From Spirochaetales bacterium (GTDB lineage: Bacteria > Spirochaetota > Spirochaetia > DAHUYW01): a stretch of 64,000 nt of DNA. The position numbers and the translations under genes are program-made. Shown here piece after piece: positions 28,216 to 38,396 of the stretch. The stretch spans positions 69,728 through 133,727 of the forward strand of contig DAHUYW010000008.1 in the NCBI GenBank assembly GCA_027306915.1, in the 5' to 3' direction. Below the pieces are notes generated by a model, which was not told the DNA's origin, did no database searches, and saw nothing but the letters and a program-made list of their open reading frames with translations. Position 1 is the first letter of the stretch; the number at the start of each line of letters is the position of its first letter.

Positions 28216-29535
28216 CTACAGGTTCCGGGACCTGATCCGTCCCTTCTTCACGAGCCCCTCATGATGATGCATCCGCAAATGTCCCTCAATCTGCGCCATC
28301 GTGTCGAGATCGACCCCTACGATGATCAACAGCGAGGTACCTCCCATCAGGTAAGCCACCTGCACCGGGAAATTGAAGAAGTGCTGCACGAGGGTCGGGA
28401 TCACTGCGATGAAGGACAGAAAGAGCGCTCCCGGCAGGATGATCCTGCTCAAGATCCTGTTTAGGTATTCCTCCAGCTTGTCGCTCCGGATCCCGGGAAC
28501 CGAGCCTCCGTTTTCCCGAATCTGCTTCGAGATCTCGATCGGATTGAGAGTCACCTGCGTGTAGAAATAGGCGAAGAAGATGATCAAGAGCGCGTAGATG
28601 ATGACGTACGGCGCGCCGCCGGGCTGCAGCCAGTAGGAGAGCTCTCCGAGCCAATTGACCCGCTGCCCCAGGCTTTGCGCGATCTGAATCGGGAAGGTAA
28701 GCACGGAGGAAGCGAAAATGACCGGGATAACCCCCGACGGATTGATCTTGAACGGAATGTAGGTGCTCTGCGCTCCGTACATCCTTCTCCCCACCACTCG
28801 CTTTGCATAATGGACGGGTATCTTTCGCTGTCCTTGCTGCTCGATGATGACAAGCGCGACCACGCCCACGAACATCGCTAGCACGAGAATGACGAAAACC
28901 GGGTTCAGCTCTTTCGCGCGCACCCGATCAACGAGCTCGACAAAGGCGTTTGGCATGCGCGCTACGATTCCCGCGAAGATGATGAGAGAAATCCCGTTTC
29001 CGACTCCGCGCTGCGTGATCTGCTCGCCCATCCACATCAGGAACATCGTTCCGGTAGTAACCGTAAGCATCGCGAGAAGCGTGTACGGCAGCCGTGCCAT
29101 CGTTATTGCGTCGGGAATCTGATTTGCATAGATAGTGACAGTGTACGATTGGATGAGACAGACAAATATCGTCCCGATTCTTGTCCACCGGTGGATCTTC
29201 TTCTTGCCTCCCTCCTCCTCCTGGATCTTCTTCAGACGCGGGAACACGACGACCAAGAGCTGCATGATGATCGACATCGAGATGTAGGGCATGATCCCGA
29301 GCATGAAGACCGAGAAATTCAGGAAGGCCCCGCCCGAGAAGAAGTTGAGGTACTCGATGATTCCGGCGCCCGCGCCCTGCTGAGACGCAAAATAGAGGCG
29401 CAGGGCAGCGAGATCGATTCCCGGTATGGGAAGGATCGCCCCCAGCCGGAAGATGACCAAGACGAGAGCCGTAAAAATAAGCCGATCGCGAAGGTCCTTG
29501 ATCCGAAGAATATCCAAGAAGGGATTGCTCGCCAT
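28216..29535 (-). CDS. secY: Protein translocase subunit SecY
   Basis: 439 residues with ten membrane helices. Starts with NPFLDILRIKDLRDRLIFTA; contains GIMPYISMSIIMQLL, the cytosolic loop RVVGRRMYGAQSTYIPFKIN-PSGVIPVIFASS and IRENGGSVPGIR, all SecY signatures. It forms the export pore with SecE, whose gene is in the same supercluster. It follows rplO by 4 bases. Confidence 0.98.
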   Translation of the reverse strand: MASNPFLDILRIKDLRDRLIFTALVLVIFRLGAILPIPGIDLAALRLYFASQQGAGAGIIEYLNFFSGGAFLNFSVFMLGIMPYISMSIIMQLLVVVFPRLKKIQEEEGGKKKIHRWTRIGTIFVCLIQSYTVTIYANQIPDAITMARLPYTLLAMLTVTTGTMFLMWMGEQITQRGVGNGISLIIFAGIVARMPNAFVELVDRVRAKELNPVFVILVLAMFVGVVALVIIEQQGQRKIPVHYAKRVVGRRMYGAQSTYIPFKINPSGVIPVIFASSVLTFPIQIAQSLGQRVNWLGELSYWLQPGGAPYVIIYALLIIFFAYFYTQVTLNPIEISKQIRENGGSVPGIRSDKLEEYLNRILSRIILPGALFLSFIAVIPTLVQHFFNFPVQVAYLMGGTSLLIIVGVDLDTMAQIEGHLRMHHHEGLVKKGRIRSRNL

Positions 29536-29539
29536 CTAT

Positions 29540-29992
29540 CTACCCTTTCTTTTCCACCGGCTCAATCGTCCCGCCTGCGGCTTCGATCTTCGCCCGTGCA
29601 CCGGCGGAAATCTTCTCGATAGCGAACGTGAGCTTCTTGTCAAGATCGCCCTTGGCGAGAATCTTGACCGATTCGGCGCTTCCCTTCAGAAGCTTCTTCT
29701 CGCGAAGGCTCTCCTCGCTCACCACCTCGCCCGCGGCGAAATGCTTGCTTATCTCGCCAAGGTTCACGATCCGAACGGATTCCTTGAAGAGATAGTTGGA
29801 AAACCCGCGCCGAGCGATCCGGCGGTACAGCGGCATCTGCCCGCCCTCGAAGCCGGGCCGGACCCCGCCGCCTGCGCGGGAGTTCTGTCCCTTATTCCCG
29901 CGGCCGGCGGTGCCGCCCCTGTTCGAGCCGGGACCCCGCCCGATTATCCGCTTCTTTTTCGTGGCTCCCTTGGGAGCGCGCAGCTGTTCCAT
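29540..29992 (-). CDS. rplO: 50S ribosomal protein L15
   Basis: 150 residues. N-terminal Gly/Arg-rich part with RIIGRGPGSNRGGTAGRGNKGQ and the GFEGGQMPLYRRIARRGF block are typical of L15; the C terminus has KILAKGDL ... AGARAKIEAAGGTIE. Late-assembling large-subunit protein. Two bases after rpmD. Confidence 0.98.
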   Translation of the reverse strand: MEQLRAPKGATKKKRIIGRGPGSNRGGTAGRGNKGQNSRAGGGVRPGFEGGQMPLYRRIARRGFSNYLFKESVRIVNLGEISKHFAAGEVVSEESLREKKLLKGSAESVKILAKGDLDKKLTFAIEKISAGARAKIEAAGGTIEPVEKKG

Positions 29993-29994
29993 GG

Positions 29995-30180
29995 TTACTC
30001 GATCTCCTCAACCCGAACAAGATGGGACACGGTGCGAGCCATCCCCAAATGGGAAGGGCTCGCCTCGTGCTCCACAACCTGGTCGATCTTGCGTAAGCCC
30101 AGCGCCCGGACCGTCTTGCGATGACTCGGCAGCGAACCGATCACGCTCCGAATCAATTGGATGCGAATCCGCTTTGCCAT
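29995..30180 (-). CDS. rpmD: 50S ribosomal protein L30
   Basis: 61 residues, the normal size. Reads IRIQLIRSVIGSLPSHRKTV and ALGLRKIDQVVEHEASPSHLG, the L30 core. It begins 4 bases after rpsE. Confidence 0.97.
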   Translation of the reverse strand: MAKRIRIQLIRSVIGSLPSHRKTVRALGLRKIDQVVEHEASPSHLGMARTVSHLVRVEEIE

Positions 30181-30184
30181 CGCA

Positions 30185-30793
30185 TTAGCCCCACATTTCC
30201 TTCAGCGACTTGCCGCGGCTGTGAGCCACTTGGCGCGCATCGAGGAGGTTCTCCAATCCGTTGAAAACGGCTTTGACGATATTCATGTTGTTCTTGGAGC
30301 CGAGCGACTTGCTCAGGATGTCACTCACTCCGCCTGCCTCCATGATTGCGCGCACCGCGCCGCCTGCGATAACTCCCGTTCCCGGTGTAGCCGGCTTGAT
30401 GACCACCGAGGCGCTCTTGTACTTGCCGATGATCTCATGGGGGAGTGTGCCGCGCTTCACGGGGATGGTAACCAGGGCCTTTTTCGCCTTCTCGATGCTC
30501 TTGCGAATGGCCTCGGAAACATCGTTCGCCTTGCCGAATCCGTACCCCACATTCCCCTTGCCGTTTCCCACGACCACGAGCGCAGAGAATGAGAAGCGGC
30601 GACCGCCCTTCACAACCTTCGCCACGCGATTCAGCCGGATCAGCTTTTCAACGAATTCCTTGTCTCCGTCCCGGTCGCGGTCCCGCCGGCCGCCACGTCC
30701 CTCGCGTCGATCGTGAGTCTCGCGCGGCGCGCGGGTCTCTCGCGGCTCTTGAGTCTGGGGTCCGCTCTGAACCTTCTGTTCGTTCTCTTCCAC
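30185..30793 (-). CDS. rpsE: 30S ribosomal protein S5
   Basis: 202 residues. The S5 core begins near residue 46 (EFVEKLIRLNRVAKVVKGGRR) and has FSFSALVVVGNGKGNVGYG and the C-terminal GTGVIAGGAVRAIMEAGGV. The first 45 residues are an extra, highly charged Arg/Asp/Glu/Gln extension. The spectinomycin loop region looks wild type. S5 helps translational accuracy. Confidence 0.98.
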   Translation of the reverse strand: MEENEQKVQSGPQTQEPRETRAPRETHDRREGRGGRRDRDRDGDKEFVEKLIRLNRVAKVVKGGRRFSFSALVVVGNGKGNVGYGFGKANDVSEAIRKSIEKAKKALVTIPVKRGTLPHEIIGKYKSASVVIKPATPGTGVIAGGAVRAIMEAGGVSDILSKSLGSKNNMNIVKAVFNGLENLLDARQVAHSRGKSLKEMWG

Positions 30794-30802
30794 CGTCTCC
30801 CC

Positions 30803-31162
30803 CTACAGCTTAATCCCGGCTTTTCGTGCGCCCTCGGCAACGGCCTTCACCACACCATGATAGATGTACCCGTTCCGATCGAAGACGACGGCCTGGACGT
30901 TTCGCTCCTTGAGCCTCGCTCCGATCGCCTCCCCGAGCTTTTCAGCGTTGGCGAGGTTCGGCTTAAGACTCGAAAGCTCCTTCTCGACATCAGCGGCGCT
31001 TGCAATAGTCAGGCCTTTGGCGTCGTCAATGACCTGCACATAGAGGTGGCGATTGCTTCGAAAGACGCTCATTCGCGGTCGATCCGAAGTGCCCATGATC
31101 TTCTTCTTGATCCGGAACTTTCTCTTTAGACGGCGGCGCCGTTTGTCCAGTATCCTGTTCAT
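30803..31162 (-). CDS. rplR: 50S ribosomal protein L18
   Basis: 119 residues. Basic N terminus (RRRRLKRKFRIKKKIMGTSDRPRM-like), then SVFRSNRHLYVQVIDDAKG and the C-terminal VQAVVFDRNGYIYHGVVKAVAEGARKAG. Binds 5S rRNA together with L5. Nine bases after rplF. Confidence 0.98.
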   Translation of the reverse strand: MNRILDKRRRRLKRKFRIKKKIMGTSDRPRMSVFRSNRHLYVQVIDDAKGLTIASAADVEKELSSLKPNLANAEKLGEAIGARLKERNVQAVVFDRNGYIYHGVVKAVAEGARKAGIKL

Positions 31163-31171
31163 CTTCGCCCC

Positions 31172-31711
31172 TTACTTGACGCCCGACTTGCCGACCTTCC
31201 GGCGGATGGTCTCGTTGTCGTAGCGAATACCTTTGCCCTTGTACGGCTCCGGCAGACGCAGCTTGCGAATCTCGGCACTCACCTGCCCGACCTTTTCCCG
31301 ATCGGCTCCCGTCACCACGATTCTAGTTCCCTGGTCCACGGTGATGGCGATCTCATTGTCAAACATGTACTCGATCGGAATCGAATAGCCAAGGTTCAGA
31401 ACAAGGCTCCTGCCCTTGACCTCCGCGCGGTAGCCGACACCGTTAATAATGAGGACCTTCGTGAACCCGGTCGTGACCCCTGTCACCATGTTCGCAAGAA
31501 GCTTGCGGTACAGTCCATGATAGGCGTTGCCCTGCTTGCTTTCATCTTTGCGCTCGACCCGAGCTCCGTCCTTTTCCACGGAGACCGCGACCCCTCGGAC
31601 GAGTTCGCGAACGAGCTTTCCCTTCGGCCCCTCCACGGTTATCGTGCTCCCCGCGACGCTTACCTTCACTCCGTTCGGAATGGCTACCGGCAACTTCCCA
31701 ATTCTTGACAT
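31172..31711 (-). CDS. rplF: 50S ribosomal protein L6
   Basis: 179 residues. [20 protein letters not shown] at the N terminus, central [24 protein letters not shown] and C-terminal [24 protein letters not shown] are the standard L6 blocks. Lies near the factor-binding site of the large subunit. Confidence 0.98.
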   Translation of the reverse strand: MSRIGKLPVAIPNGVKVSVAGSTITVEGPKGKLVRELVRGVAVSVEKDGARVERKDESKQGNAYHGLYRKLLANMVTGVTTGFTKVLIINGVGYRAEVKGRSLVLNLGYSIPIEYMFDNEIAITVDQGTRIVVTGADREKVGQVSAEIRKLRLPEPYKGKGIRYDNETIRRKVGKSGVK

Positions 31712-31723
31712 ACGCTCGCTCCC

Positions 31724-32122
31724 CTACCACACCGAGCAGATGATCTCGCCGCCCACCCTTTTCTCCGCCGCCTTGCGGCCGGTGGTAACGCCGGACGAGG
31801 TCGAAACAATGAGAGTTCCATAACCGTTGTACACCCTGGGCATCTTTCGATATCCGGCATAGATCCGGCGCCCCGGAGTCGAGACGCGCGACAGTCCGTG
31901 GATTGTCGGCTTCATTGTCTCGTCATACTTCAGGAAGACCCGAATGAGACTGTGCCCGTCCTGGCTGATCTTCTTGAAGTTCTTGATGTACCCCTCGTTC
32001 TTGAGGATCTTCACGACTTCAAGCTTCAACTTCGAAGTGAGAATATCTACTTTATCGAAGCGCGCAGCGTTCGCGTTTCGAATTTTCGTCAGCATGTCTG
32101 CAAGAGGATCGCTAACTGCCAT
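31724..32122 (-). CDS. rpsH: 30S ribosomal protein S8
   Basis: 132 residues. Starts [20 protein letters not shown] and ends with [20 protein letters not shown] and [20 protein letters not shown], the S8 C-terminal signature. Binds the central domain of 16S rRNA; in E. coli S8 is the spc-operon repressor, and a similar role here is not shown. Confidence 0.98.
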   Translation of the reverse strand: MAVSDPLADMLTKIRNANAARFDKVDILTSKLKLEVVKILKNEGYIKNFKKISQDGHSLIRVFLKYDETMKPTIHGLSRVSTPGRRIYAGYRKMPRVYNGYGTLIVSTSSGVTTGRKAAEKRVGGEIICSVW

Positions 32123-32132
32123 CTCTATCTCC

Positions 32133-32318
32133 CTACCAGCTGGACTTCGTAACTCCAGGGATCAACCCCTCGCTCGCGTACTTCCGAAAGCAGATTCTGC
32201 ACATCTCGAACTTCCGCATGTATCCTCTCGATCGACCGCAAACCCTGCACCGGTGGACCTTCCGGGTGCTGAACTTCGGTTTTCGCTTGGCCTTTTCGAT
32301 CATCGCTTTTCGGGCCAT
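32133..32318 (-). CDS. rpsN: 30S ribosomal protein S14 type Z
   Basis: 61 residues: the short, zinc-binding form, with a CRVCG and a CRICF pair (two CxxC motifs) and the C-terminal [16 protein letters not shown] [16 protein letters not shown]. The ATG at 32318 has AAGGAG 6-7 bases upstream; the preceding TTG codon is not needed. The C+ form agrees with the zinc-binding L36 and L33 in the same cluster. Confidence 0.97.
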   Translation of the reverse strand: MARKAMIEKAKRKPKFSTRKVHRCRVCGRSRGYMRKFEMCRICFRKYASEGLIPGVTKSSW

Positions 32319-32328
32319 CAATGACTCC

Positions 32329-32892
32329 TTATTTCCGGAATGGCATACCGAGCTTGGCGAGGAGGCTCCGTGCCTCTTCGTCGGTCCTCGCCGTTGTGAC
32401 TATCGCGACGTTCAAGCCGCTGACGCGCTCGATCTTGTCATAATCGATCTCGGGGAAAATGATCTGCTCGGTCACTCCCAGTGAGTAGTTGCCGTGACCG
32501 TCGAAGGCATTCGGATTTACACCCCTGAAGTCCTTGACACGGGGGAGGGCCACGTTCATCAATCGATCAAGGAACTCCCACATCCGCGCCCCGCGCAGCG
32601 TCACCTTTACGCCAATCTCCACTCCGTCCCGAAGCTTGAAATTGGCAATCGATTTGCGTGCCTTTGTCTTCAGCGCCTTTTGCCCGGTGATCTGCTCGAT
32701 CTCCTTCACCGAGGCGTCCAGGAGCTTCTTGTTCACGAGTGCCTCGCCGACCCCCGCGCTGACTATTACCTTTTCCACGCGCGGTATCTGCATGGGCGAG
32801 CTATACCCGAACTCCTCACGCAGCTGCGATGCGATTTTCTCGTTGTACCGGCGTTTGAGCGTCGGAACGTATCCCGTTGTTGCCGTGCTCAT
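32329..32892 (-). CDS. rplE: 50S ribosomal protein L5
   Basis: 187 residues. Core blocks [56 protein letters not shown] and [23 protein letters not shown] are diagnostic. The ATG at 32892 overlaps the rplX stop as ATGA; an ORF start at 32910 lies inside rplX and is rejected. Binds 5S rRNA. Confidence 0.98.
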   Translation of the reverse strand: MSTATTGYVPTLKRRYNEKIASQLREEFGYSSPMQIPRVEKVIVSAGVGEALVNKKLLDASVKEIEQITGQKALKTKARKSIANFKLRDGVEIGVKVTLRGARMWEFLDRLMNVALPRVKDFRGVNPNAFDGHGNYSLGVTEQIIFPEIDYDKIERVSGLNVAIVTTARTDEEARSLLAKLGMPFRK

Positions 32893-33236
32893 GTCAGTGG
32901 CTCCCCGCATTTCCGACAGATTCTCACCTTGGCGTCACCGTCTCGCTTGAAGCCTATCCGCGTCGGGCCGCATCTCTTGCAGAGGATCATCACGTTCGAG
33001 ACATCGAGCGGCGCCTCGATGTCGATGATTCCAGGCTTGTCGGTCTGCTTTCGCTTCTTCAGCGCCTTCTTCACCATGTTGATACCGTGGATATATACGC
33101 GGCCCTTGTCGCGATCGACACGCAGCACCCGACCGCTCTTGCCCTTTTCGCGTCCGGCGATAACCCTGACTGAGTCGTCCTTCTTCAGCTTCACCCCGCC
33201 CTCGCGGACGAGGTCTTTTCGTCCCATGTATGCCAT
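32889..33236 (-). CDS. rplX: 50S ribosomal protein L24
   Basis: 115 residues. KOW core ([21 protein letters not shown]), [20 protein letters not shown] and a C-terminal zinc-ribbon-like pair CKRC ... CRKC. The ATG at 33236 has GGAAAG upstream; an ATG at 33227 would give a slightly shorter product. Early assembly initiator of the large subunit. Confidence 0.97.
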   Translation of the reverse strand: MAYMGRKDLVREGGVKLKKDDSVRVIAGREKGKSGRVLRVDRDKGRVYIHGINMVKKALKKRKQTDKPGIIDIEAPLDVSNVMILCKRCGPTRIGFKRDGDAKVRICRKCGEPLT

Positions 33237-33260
33237 TGCTTTCCGTACCTTCCCTGCAGA

Positions 33261-33629
33261 CTACAGGACCTCGGGCGCAAGGGAAACGATCTTCATATAG
33301 GCCCCCTCGCGCAGCTCCCGCGCAACCGGGCCAAAGATGCGCTTCCCACGCGGGTTTCCGCTCGCATCCATGAGCACGCAGGCGTTGTCATCGAAGCGAA
33401 TGTAGGTTCCATCCTTGCGGCGATATTCCTTGCTCACCCGCACGACCACTGCGCGCTGGACGTCGCCCTTCTTGATTGCCCCATGCGGCAAGGCATCCTT
33501 GACCGCCACTACGATCATATCCCCGACCCGAGCGTACTTACGCCTCGTGCCCCCGAGCACCTTGATACACTGCACCAGCTTAGCGCCACTGTTGTCGGCG
33601 ACGTTCAGAAAGGTCTCCTGCTGAATCAT
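33261..33629 (-). CDS. rplN: 50S ribosomal protein L14
   Basis: 122 residues, the invariant length. [20 protein letters not shown], the middle [20 protein letters not shown] and the C-terminal [20 protein letters not shown] are textbook L14. Forms an inter-subunit bridge. Lies between rpsQ and rplX. Confidence 0.99.
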   Translation of the reverse strand: MIQQETFLNVADNSGAKLVQCIKVLGGTRRKYARVGDMIVVAVKDALPHGAIKKGDVQRAVVVRVSKEYRRKDGTYIRFDDNACVLMDASGNPRGKRIFGPVARELREGAYMKIVSLAPEVL

Positions 33630-33643
33630 TGTTCTTCACCCCG

Positions 33644-33919
33644 CTACTTGGCGCGCTCGACAATCTCCTGGAGCCGCCACCGCTTTTCCTTGCTCATCGG
33701 TCGCGCCTCCACGATCCTGACAGTGTCCCCCACGTGCGCCTCGTTCTTCTCGTCGTGGGCCTTTACCCTCTTGGAGTAGGTGACGTACTTCTTGTAGAGG
33801 TGATGCAATTTGCGCGTCGTGATCTTCACAACGATGGTTTTCGCCATCTTGTCGCTCATGACCTCACCCGTGAAAACCCTCTTGCCCGTGCTCTTCTTCT
33901 GCCCAGCCTCAGCTTCCAC
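33644..33919 (-). CDS. rpsQ: 30S ribosomal protein S17
   Basis: 91 residues. OB-fold protein with [20 protein letters not shown], the family block [21 protein letters not shown] and [20 protein letters not shown]. Binds 16S rRNA early in assembly. Begins 9 bases after rpmC. Confidence 0.98.
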   Translation of the reverse strand: MEAEAGQKKSTGKRVFTGEVMSDKMAKTIVVKITTRKLHHLYKKYVTYSKRVKAHDEKNEAHVGDTVRIVEARPMSKEKRWRLQEIVERAK

Positions 33920-33928
33920 GTCCTACTC

Positions 33929-34135
33929 CTATTTCTTCTGCTGCCTGATCCCGAGGGCATACTCGTGGATGATCCCGTTCAATCTCGCGATACTCCGCCG
34001 GAGATTGCGCTTCTCGAGCGGGTTATCCACGTGGTGAACGACCATGTTGAAGCGAAGATCGAGGAACTTCTTCTTGAGCTCCTCTCGCTTGGTCAAGAGC
34101 TCGGCGTAGCCCAGCTCCTTGAATGAATCCTTCAT
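33929..34135 (-). CDS. rpmC: 50S ribosomal protein L29
   Basis: 68 residues, two long helices. [20 protein letters not shown] and [18 protein letters not shown] match L29. It sits beside the exit tunnel near the trigger-factor site. Three bases after rplP. Confidence 0.97.
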   Translation of the reverse strand: MKDSFKELGYAELLTKREELKKKFLDLRFNMVVHHVDNPLEKRNLRRSIARLNGIIHEYALGIRQQKK

Positions 34136-34138
34136 CTC

Positions 34139-34561
34139 TCACCCCAACTCCCGACGGGCGACGACCTTAGACTTGACGGGGAGCTTGCTCGCCGCCAGCG
34201 TCATTGCGTCCTGCGAAAGCTTCGCGTCAACTCCCGACATCTCGAACATGATCGTTCCCGGCTTCACGGGCGCAACCCAGTACTCGGGGTTGCCCTTTCC
34301 CTTGCCCATGCGCGTCTCTGCAGGCTTCTTGGTGTAGGGCATGTCCGGGTAAATGCGAATCCAGACCTTGCCGCCGCGCTTCACATGGCGAGTCATAGCG
34401 ATACGGGCCGCTTCGATCTGACGGTTCGTGATCCACTTGGCCTCGAGGGCCATGAGGCCGAAGTCGCCGAACGAAACCCGATTCCCTCGTGTCGCCTTTC
34501 CCGTGAGCCCCGCGGATTTCCGCTGTTTCTTGCGGTATTTCGTCTTTGCAGGACTAAGCAT
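34139..34561 (-). CDS. rplP: 50S ribosomal protein L16
   Basis: 140 residues. [60 protein letters not shown] and [20 protein letters not shown] are the L16 blocks. Organises the A-site region of the large subunit. Its start overlaps the rpsC stop by 8 bases. Confidence 0.98.
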   Translation of the reverse strand: MLSPAKTKYRKKQRKSAGLTGKATRGNRVSFGDFGLMALEAKWITNRQIEAARIAMTRHVKRGGKVWIRIYPDMPYTKKPAETRMGKGKGNPEYWVAPVKPGTIMFEMSGVDAKLSQDAMTLAASKLPVKSKVVARRELG

Positions 34562-35270
34562 TTACCCTGTCACTCCTCGGAGCGCGCTCCTTCCTCTGTT
34601 TCTTGACGAGCAAGCCGGCGTCTTCCTTCTGGTCCCGGCGGAAGACCTCGCCGTTGAAGACCCAAACCTTCACGCCGATCGTCCCGAAGGTCGTCTCGGC
34701 GGTCGCAAAGCCATAGTCAATCGCTGCCCTCAAGGTATGAAGGGGGACGCGGCCGTCCTTGTACTGCTCCATGCGCTTCATCTCGCTGCCGCCAAGGCGC
34801 CCGGAAACCTGAACCTTCACACCCTGGACCCCCGCCTTCAGGGCGCTGGAGACTGCCATCTTCAACGCGCGGCGGAATGAGCCGCGCGCTTTCAACTGGC
34901 GCGCGATGTTCAAGGCAATCAGCTGGGCATCGATCTCGGGTCGCTTGATCTCTTTGATCTTGAGCTGAATCTTCTTGCCCGCCACCGTTTGGAGCCGGCT
35001 GCCGATCTTCTCGATGTTCGTACCCTTCGACCCGATAATGATGCCGGGCCGAGAGGTGTGGACAACTATCGTCACCCGCTGCGGGTGACGGATGATTTCC
35101 ACGTCCGCGATGTCGGCGCCCTTGGTTTCCGGGCAGGTAAGAATCGTCTTGCGGATCGCGAGATCCTCATGAAGCGTATTGGCATACTCGCGCGGGTCCA
35201 CAAACCACTTTGACTTCCACGACGTGTTGATGCCGAGCCGAAGTCCGTACGGATTTACCTTCTGTCCCAC
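34554..35270 (-). CDS. rpsC: 30S ribosomal protein S3
   Basis: 238 residues from GTG at 35270, preceded by a GGGGG Shine-Dalgarno-like run. The mature start [20 protein letters not shown] fits all S3 proteins. KH domain with [19 protein letters not shown]-terminal [20 protein letters not shown]. Forms the mRNA entry site with S4 and S5. The longer ORF to 35342 runs into rplV and is rejected. Confidence 0.98.
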   Translation of the reverse strand: MGQKVNPYGLRLGINTSWKSKWFVDPREYANTLHEDLAIRKTILTCPETKGADIADVEIIRHPQRVTIVVHTSRPGIIIGSKGTNIEKIGSRLQTVAGKKIQLKIKEIKRPEIDAQLIALNIARQLKARGSFRRALKMAVSSALKAGVQGVKVQVSGRLGGSEMKRMEQYKDGRVPLHTLRAAIDYGFATAETTFGTIGVKVWVFNGEVFRRDQKEDAGLLVKKQRKERAPRSDRVNA

Positions 35271-35271
35271 C

Positions 35272-35634
35272 TTAGTCCCCCGATGCGGCGATTTCGTCAA
35301 TAACGACCGAGACGTGGCACATCCGCTTGAGCAGAATGTCACGCTTACCGTGAGAACGAGCCCACACCCGCTTCATGCGCGGGCCGTCGTCGATAAGCAG
35401 CTCCTTGACGTAGAGCATGTCTTCATCGAGATTCTTATTCTGCACCAGGGCGTTGGCTGCGGCCGACTGCAGCACCTTTCGCAGGAACCGCGCTCCCTTT
35501 TGCGGAAAGCTCTCGAGAATCGCTACCGCCTGTGTGTAGGGCTTGCGCCGAATATTGTCCGCCACTCGCCGCATCTTGTCGGGCGCAATGAGAAGGTGAT
35601 GAGCGCTTGCCTTATAGCCTTTCTTTGCTTCCAT
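35272..35634 (-). CDS. rplV: 50S ribosomal protein L22
   Basis: 120 residues. KASAHHLLIAPDKMRRVADN, VAILESFPQKGARFLRKVLQ and the loop/hairpin DDGPRMKRVWARSHGKRDIL-like segment are L22; its hairpin lines the exit tunnel (macrolide site). Ends one base before the rpsC GTG start. Confidence 0.98.
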   Translation of the reverse strand: MEAKKGYKASAHHLLIAPDKMRRVADNIRRKPYTQAVAILESFPQKGARFLRKVLQSAAANALVQNKNLDEDMLYVKELLIDDGPRMKRVWARSHGKRDILLKRMCHVSVVIDEIAASGD

Positions 35635-35643
35635 GCCTTTCGC

Positions 35644-35925
35644 CTACTTCTTGACCGCTTTCTTGTCCGACCCGGCATGTCCCCGGAAGATGCGGGTCGG
35701 CGCGAATTCGCCAAGCTTATGACCCACGAGATTCTCAGTGACGTAGACAGGCACCCAGGTCTTGCCGTTGTAGACGGAGATGGTAATGCCGACCATCTCG
35801 GGGATGATCGTCGAGTGGCGAGAGTAGGTCTTGATCATTCGCTTCTCCCCCACCTTCCCCATCTCCACGACCCGCTTGTAGAGCTTCTTCTCGATGAACG
35901 GACCCTTCTTGATTGACCTAGCCAC
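35644..35925 (-). CDS. rpsS: 30S ribosomal protein S19
   Basis: 93 residues. [40 protein letters not shown] and [20 protein letters not shown] are standard. Located in the head of the small subunit with S13. Nine bases on either side to its neighbours. Confidence 0.98.
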   Translation of the reverse strand: MARSIKKGPFIEKKLYKRVVEMGKVGEKRMIKTYSRHSTIIPEMVGITISVYNGKTWVPVYVTENLVGHKLGEFAPTRIFRGHAGSDKKAVKK

Positions 35926-35934
35926 CTTCTGCTC

Positions 35935-36759
35935 CTACTTCCGTCGCTTCACGATGAACTTGCTCGACAGCTTTCGCTTATTGCGGGTCTTGTAGCCGCG
36001 GGTGGGCCGGCCCCACGGAGTGACCGGATGCCGTCCTCCCGAGGTCTTCCCCTCTCCGCCGCCGTGCGGATGGTCGTGAGGGTTCATCGCAACGCCTCGC
36101 GTGGTAGGCCGCACGCCCATCCATCGGCGGCGCCCCGCTTTGCCGAGCGAGACATTCATGTGATCGCCGTTGCCGACCTCGCCGAGGGTCGCATAGCAGC
36201 TCTTGAAAACCATCCGCATCTCGCCGGAGGGCAGCCGTAAGGTCACGTAGTCGCCCTCTTTGGCCACGATGGTTGCGCCGGTCCCCGCGGAGCGAACGAG
36301 CTGGACGCCGCGCCCCAGGGTGAGCTCGACATTGTGAACGGTCATACCAACCGGAATGCTATCCAAGGGAAGCGCGTTCCCGATCTCGATCGGCGCAGCC
36401 GGTCCGCTCACCAGAGTCCGGCCGACCGTTAGCCCCTTCGGTGCGAGAATGTAGCGCTTGTCGCCGTCCTTGTAGACGATCAGGGCGATGTTCGCGGAGC
36501 GGAAGGGATCGTACTCGATCGTGGCAACCTTTCCGGGAACTCCGACCTTGTCGCGACGGAAATCGACCTCTCGATACCGCCTCTTGTGGCGCCCGCCCTT
36601 GTGCCAAACGGCAATCCGCCCGCCCGCACCTCGGCCGGCGCTGAAAGAGCGCCCCTTGGACAGAGCCTTGATCGGCTCGGTCGAAGTGATCTCCTCGAAG
36701 CTCAATATCGTCGTAAACCTGAGGTTCGAGGTCCTCGGTTTGAATGTCTTAATTGCCAC
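35935..36759 (-). CDS. rplB: 50S ribosomal protein L2
   Basis: 274 residues. [20 protein letters not shown] at the start; central [16 protein letters not shown]-terminal [20 protein letters not shown], which holds the conserved His needed for peptidyl-transferase activity. Full length and unremarkable. Confidence 0.99.
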   Translation of the reverse strand: MAIKTFKPRTSNLRFTTILSFEEITSTEPIKALSKGRSFSAGRGAGGRIAVWHKGGRHKRRYREVDFRRDKVGVPGKVATIEYDPFRSANIALIVYKDGDKRYILAPKGLTVGRTLVSGPAAPIEIGNALPLDSIPVGMTVHNVELTLGRGVQLVRSAGTGATIVAKEGDYVTLRLPSGEMRMVFKSCYATLGEVGNGDHMNVSLGKAGRRRWMGVRPTTRGVAMNPHDHPHGGGEGKTSGGRHPVTPWGRPTRGYKTRNKRKLSSKFIVKRRK

Positions 36760-36804
36760 TTGCTTCCCCCTGCCTGCGCTGCCCTGTCGGGCTCACGGCC
36801 GCCA

Positions 36805-37107
36805 TCAGCCGCCCTCGAAAACGTCGATCTTATCAGTTCCCTTGAGCGTGATGATCGCCTTCTTCCAGCTCGAAGTTCGTCCCGAGTGGAGGGCAGCCCT
36901 CGACCGGGAGGATCGCGGCTTCGGTTTCACGGTCATGATATGACAGGCGAGCGGCTTCACCGCGAAGAGCTCCTTGATCGCCTGCATGACTTCGAGCTTG
37001 TTCGCCCGGCTGTCCACGCGGAAGGCGTACTTCTTCACCTTCGCCTCGCGCATCGCGTTGGTCTTTTCAGTGAGGACCGGCGCGATGATAATCTTGTCAG
37101 GTTGCAT
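36805..37107 (-). CDS. rplW: 50S ribosomal protein L23
   Basis: 100 residues. IIIAPVLTEKTNAMREAKVK, KYAFRVDSRANKLEVMQAIK and the C-terminal GRTSSWKKAIITLKGTDKID match L23. It surrounds the tunnel exit and binds SRP and trigger factor. Its start overlaps the rplD stop by 11 bases. Confidence 0.97.
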   Translation of the reverse strand: MQPDKIIIAPVLTEKTNAMREAKVKKYAFRVDSRANKLEVMQAIKELFAVKPLACHIMTVKPKPRSSRSRAALHSGRTSSWKKAIITLKGTDKIDVFEGG

Positions 37108-37747
37108 GCTTGGCCTCGCTCGCCGCGGCCGCGTAGAACTCGTTCAGCTTGCGTGCCGCGGTTTCCAGAAGGATGATGCTGCGACCGTAATAGAGATCGT
37201 GGGCGCAAAGCCGGTTGTACGACAGGAAGGTGAGCCACGAAAGATTCCTCCCCGCGCGTCTCACCATCCCGTCCTCACCGCCGAGCACCAGCACGGAGCG
37301 CTCTCCATCGCCGAGCTTGTTCAGGATCGACAAGAGGTCCTTCGTCCTTCCCGACTCGACGGTGAAGTCCTCCACCACCTTCAGCCGCTCCTCTGCCACC
37401 TTCATGCTGAGGATCGATTTCATCGCGAGGCGCTTGATTTTCCGCGGTGTGGTATAGCTGTAGTCCCGCGGCCTCGGTCCGAAGATGATGCCGCCGCCAA
37501 CCCAGAGCGGAGAGCGCTTGTGGCCCGCCCGCGCATGACCCGTTCCCTTCTGGGCCCACGGCTTGGCGCCGCTTCCCTTTACCTCGGCACGGGTCTTCGT
37601 CGAAGCGGTCCCCTGCCGCCGGTTGGCCAGCTCGTTACGGATCGCGTAGAAGATCGATCCCCGGCTCACCTTGCAGCTGAAGACCTCGTCGGCGAGCTCG
37701 ATGTCTCGGACCGGCTCCCCTTGTATCGAATACACCTTCGCGTTCAT
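37097..37747 (-). CDS. rplD: 50S ribosomal protein L4
   Basis: 216 residues. VSRGSIFYAIRNELANRRQG, TKTRAEVKGSGAKPWAQKGT and GHARAGHKRSPLWVGGGIIF with GPRPRDYSYTTPRKIKRLAM are the L4 tunnel-loop blocks. In E. coli L4 represses the S10 operon by binding its leader; the long tuf leader upstream here would be one candidate site. Confidence 0.98.
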   Translation of the reverse strand: MNAKVYSIQGEPVRDIELADEVFSCKVSRGSIFYAIRNELANRRQGTASTKTRAEVKGSGAKPWAQKGTGHARAGHKRSPLWVGGGIIFGPRPRDYSYTTPRKIKRLAMKSILSMKVAEERLKVVEDFTVESGRTKDLLSILNKLGDGERSVLVLGGEDGMVRRAGRNLSWLTFLSYNRLCAHDLYYGRSIILLETAARKLNEFYAAAASEAKHAT

Positions 37748-37756
37748 CGCCCGCCC

Positions 37757-38377
37757 CTACCTCTTCTTCGCTTGCGTCACGACCACCAGACTCTCGCGCG
37801 TCCCGGGGATCGCGCCCTTCACCAGAAGGGCCTTGTTCGCGGCGTCGATCCGAACGACCCGCAGGTTCTGAACCGTGGTGCGGTCGCCGCCCATCCTTCC
37901 CGGCATTCGCGTGCCAGGGAGGGTATGGCCGGGGAAGGTGTTCATTCCCGTCGAACCGTTCTCCCGATGAAACTTGGCGCCGTGCGCGCCCGGCCCGCCG
38001 TGAAAACCGTGCCGCTTCATGACTCCCTGGTAGCCCTTGCCTTTGGACACGCCCCGCACGTCGACGAACTCGAGATTCTGAAACAGGTCGACGCCCAGAC
38101 TGTCTCCTATGTTCGCGTCCTGGTCGAAGTCGCGGATCTCGAGAAGAAAGCGCTTGGGCGTGATCTTGTCTCCGAACTGTCCGGCGTAGGGTTTCGTGAT
38201 TCGGCTCTTCTTCTTGTCGACCGAGCCAAGAACCAGGGCGCTGTAGCCGTTCTTGTCAGCCACCCGCTTCTGCACGACCACATTGTCCTCGATATGAATG
38301 ACGGTCACCGGAATGAGAACGCCCTTCTCGTCAAACACCTGCGTCATTCCGACCTTCCGGCCGATGAGACCTACCAT
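37757..38377 (-). CDS. rplC: 50S ribosomal protein L3
   Basis: 206 residues. [20 protein letters not shown], the loop [20 protein letters not shown] and [20 protein letters not shown] with [21 protein letters not shown] are typical L3. One of the two assembly initiators. Nineteen bases after rpsJ. Confidence 0.98.
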   Translation of the reverse strand: MVGLIGRKVGMTQVFDEKGVLIPVTVIHIEDNVVVQKRVADKNGYSALVLGSVDKKKSRITKPYAGQFGDKITPKRFLLEIRDFDQDANIGDSLGVDLFQNLEFVDVRGVSKGKGYQGVMKRHGFHGGPGAHGAKFHRENGSTGMNTFPGHTLPGTRMPGRMGGDRTTVQNLRVVRIDAANKALLVKGAIPGTRESLVVVTQAKKR

Positions 38378-38396
38378 CTTCCTTCCACCTTGAGCC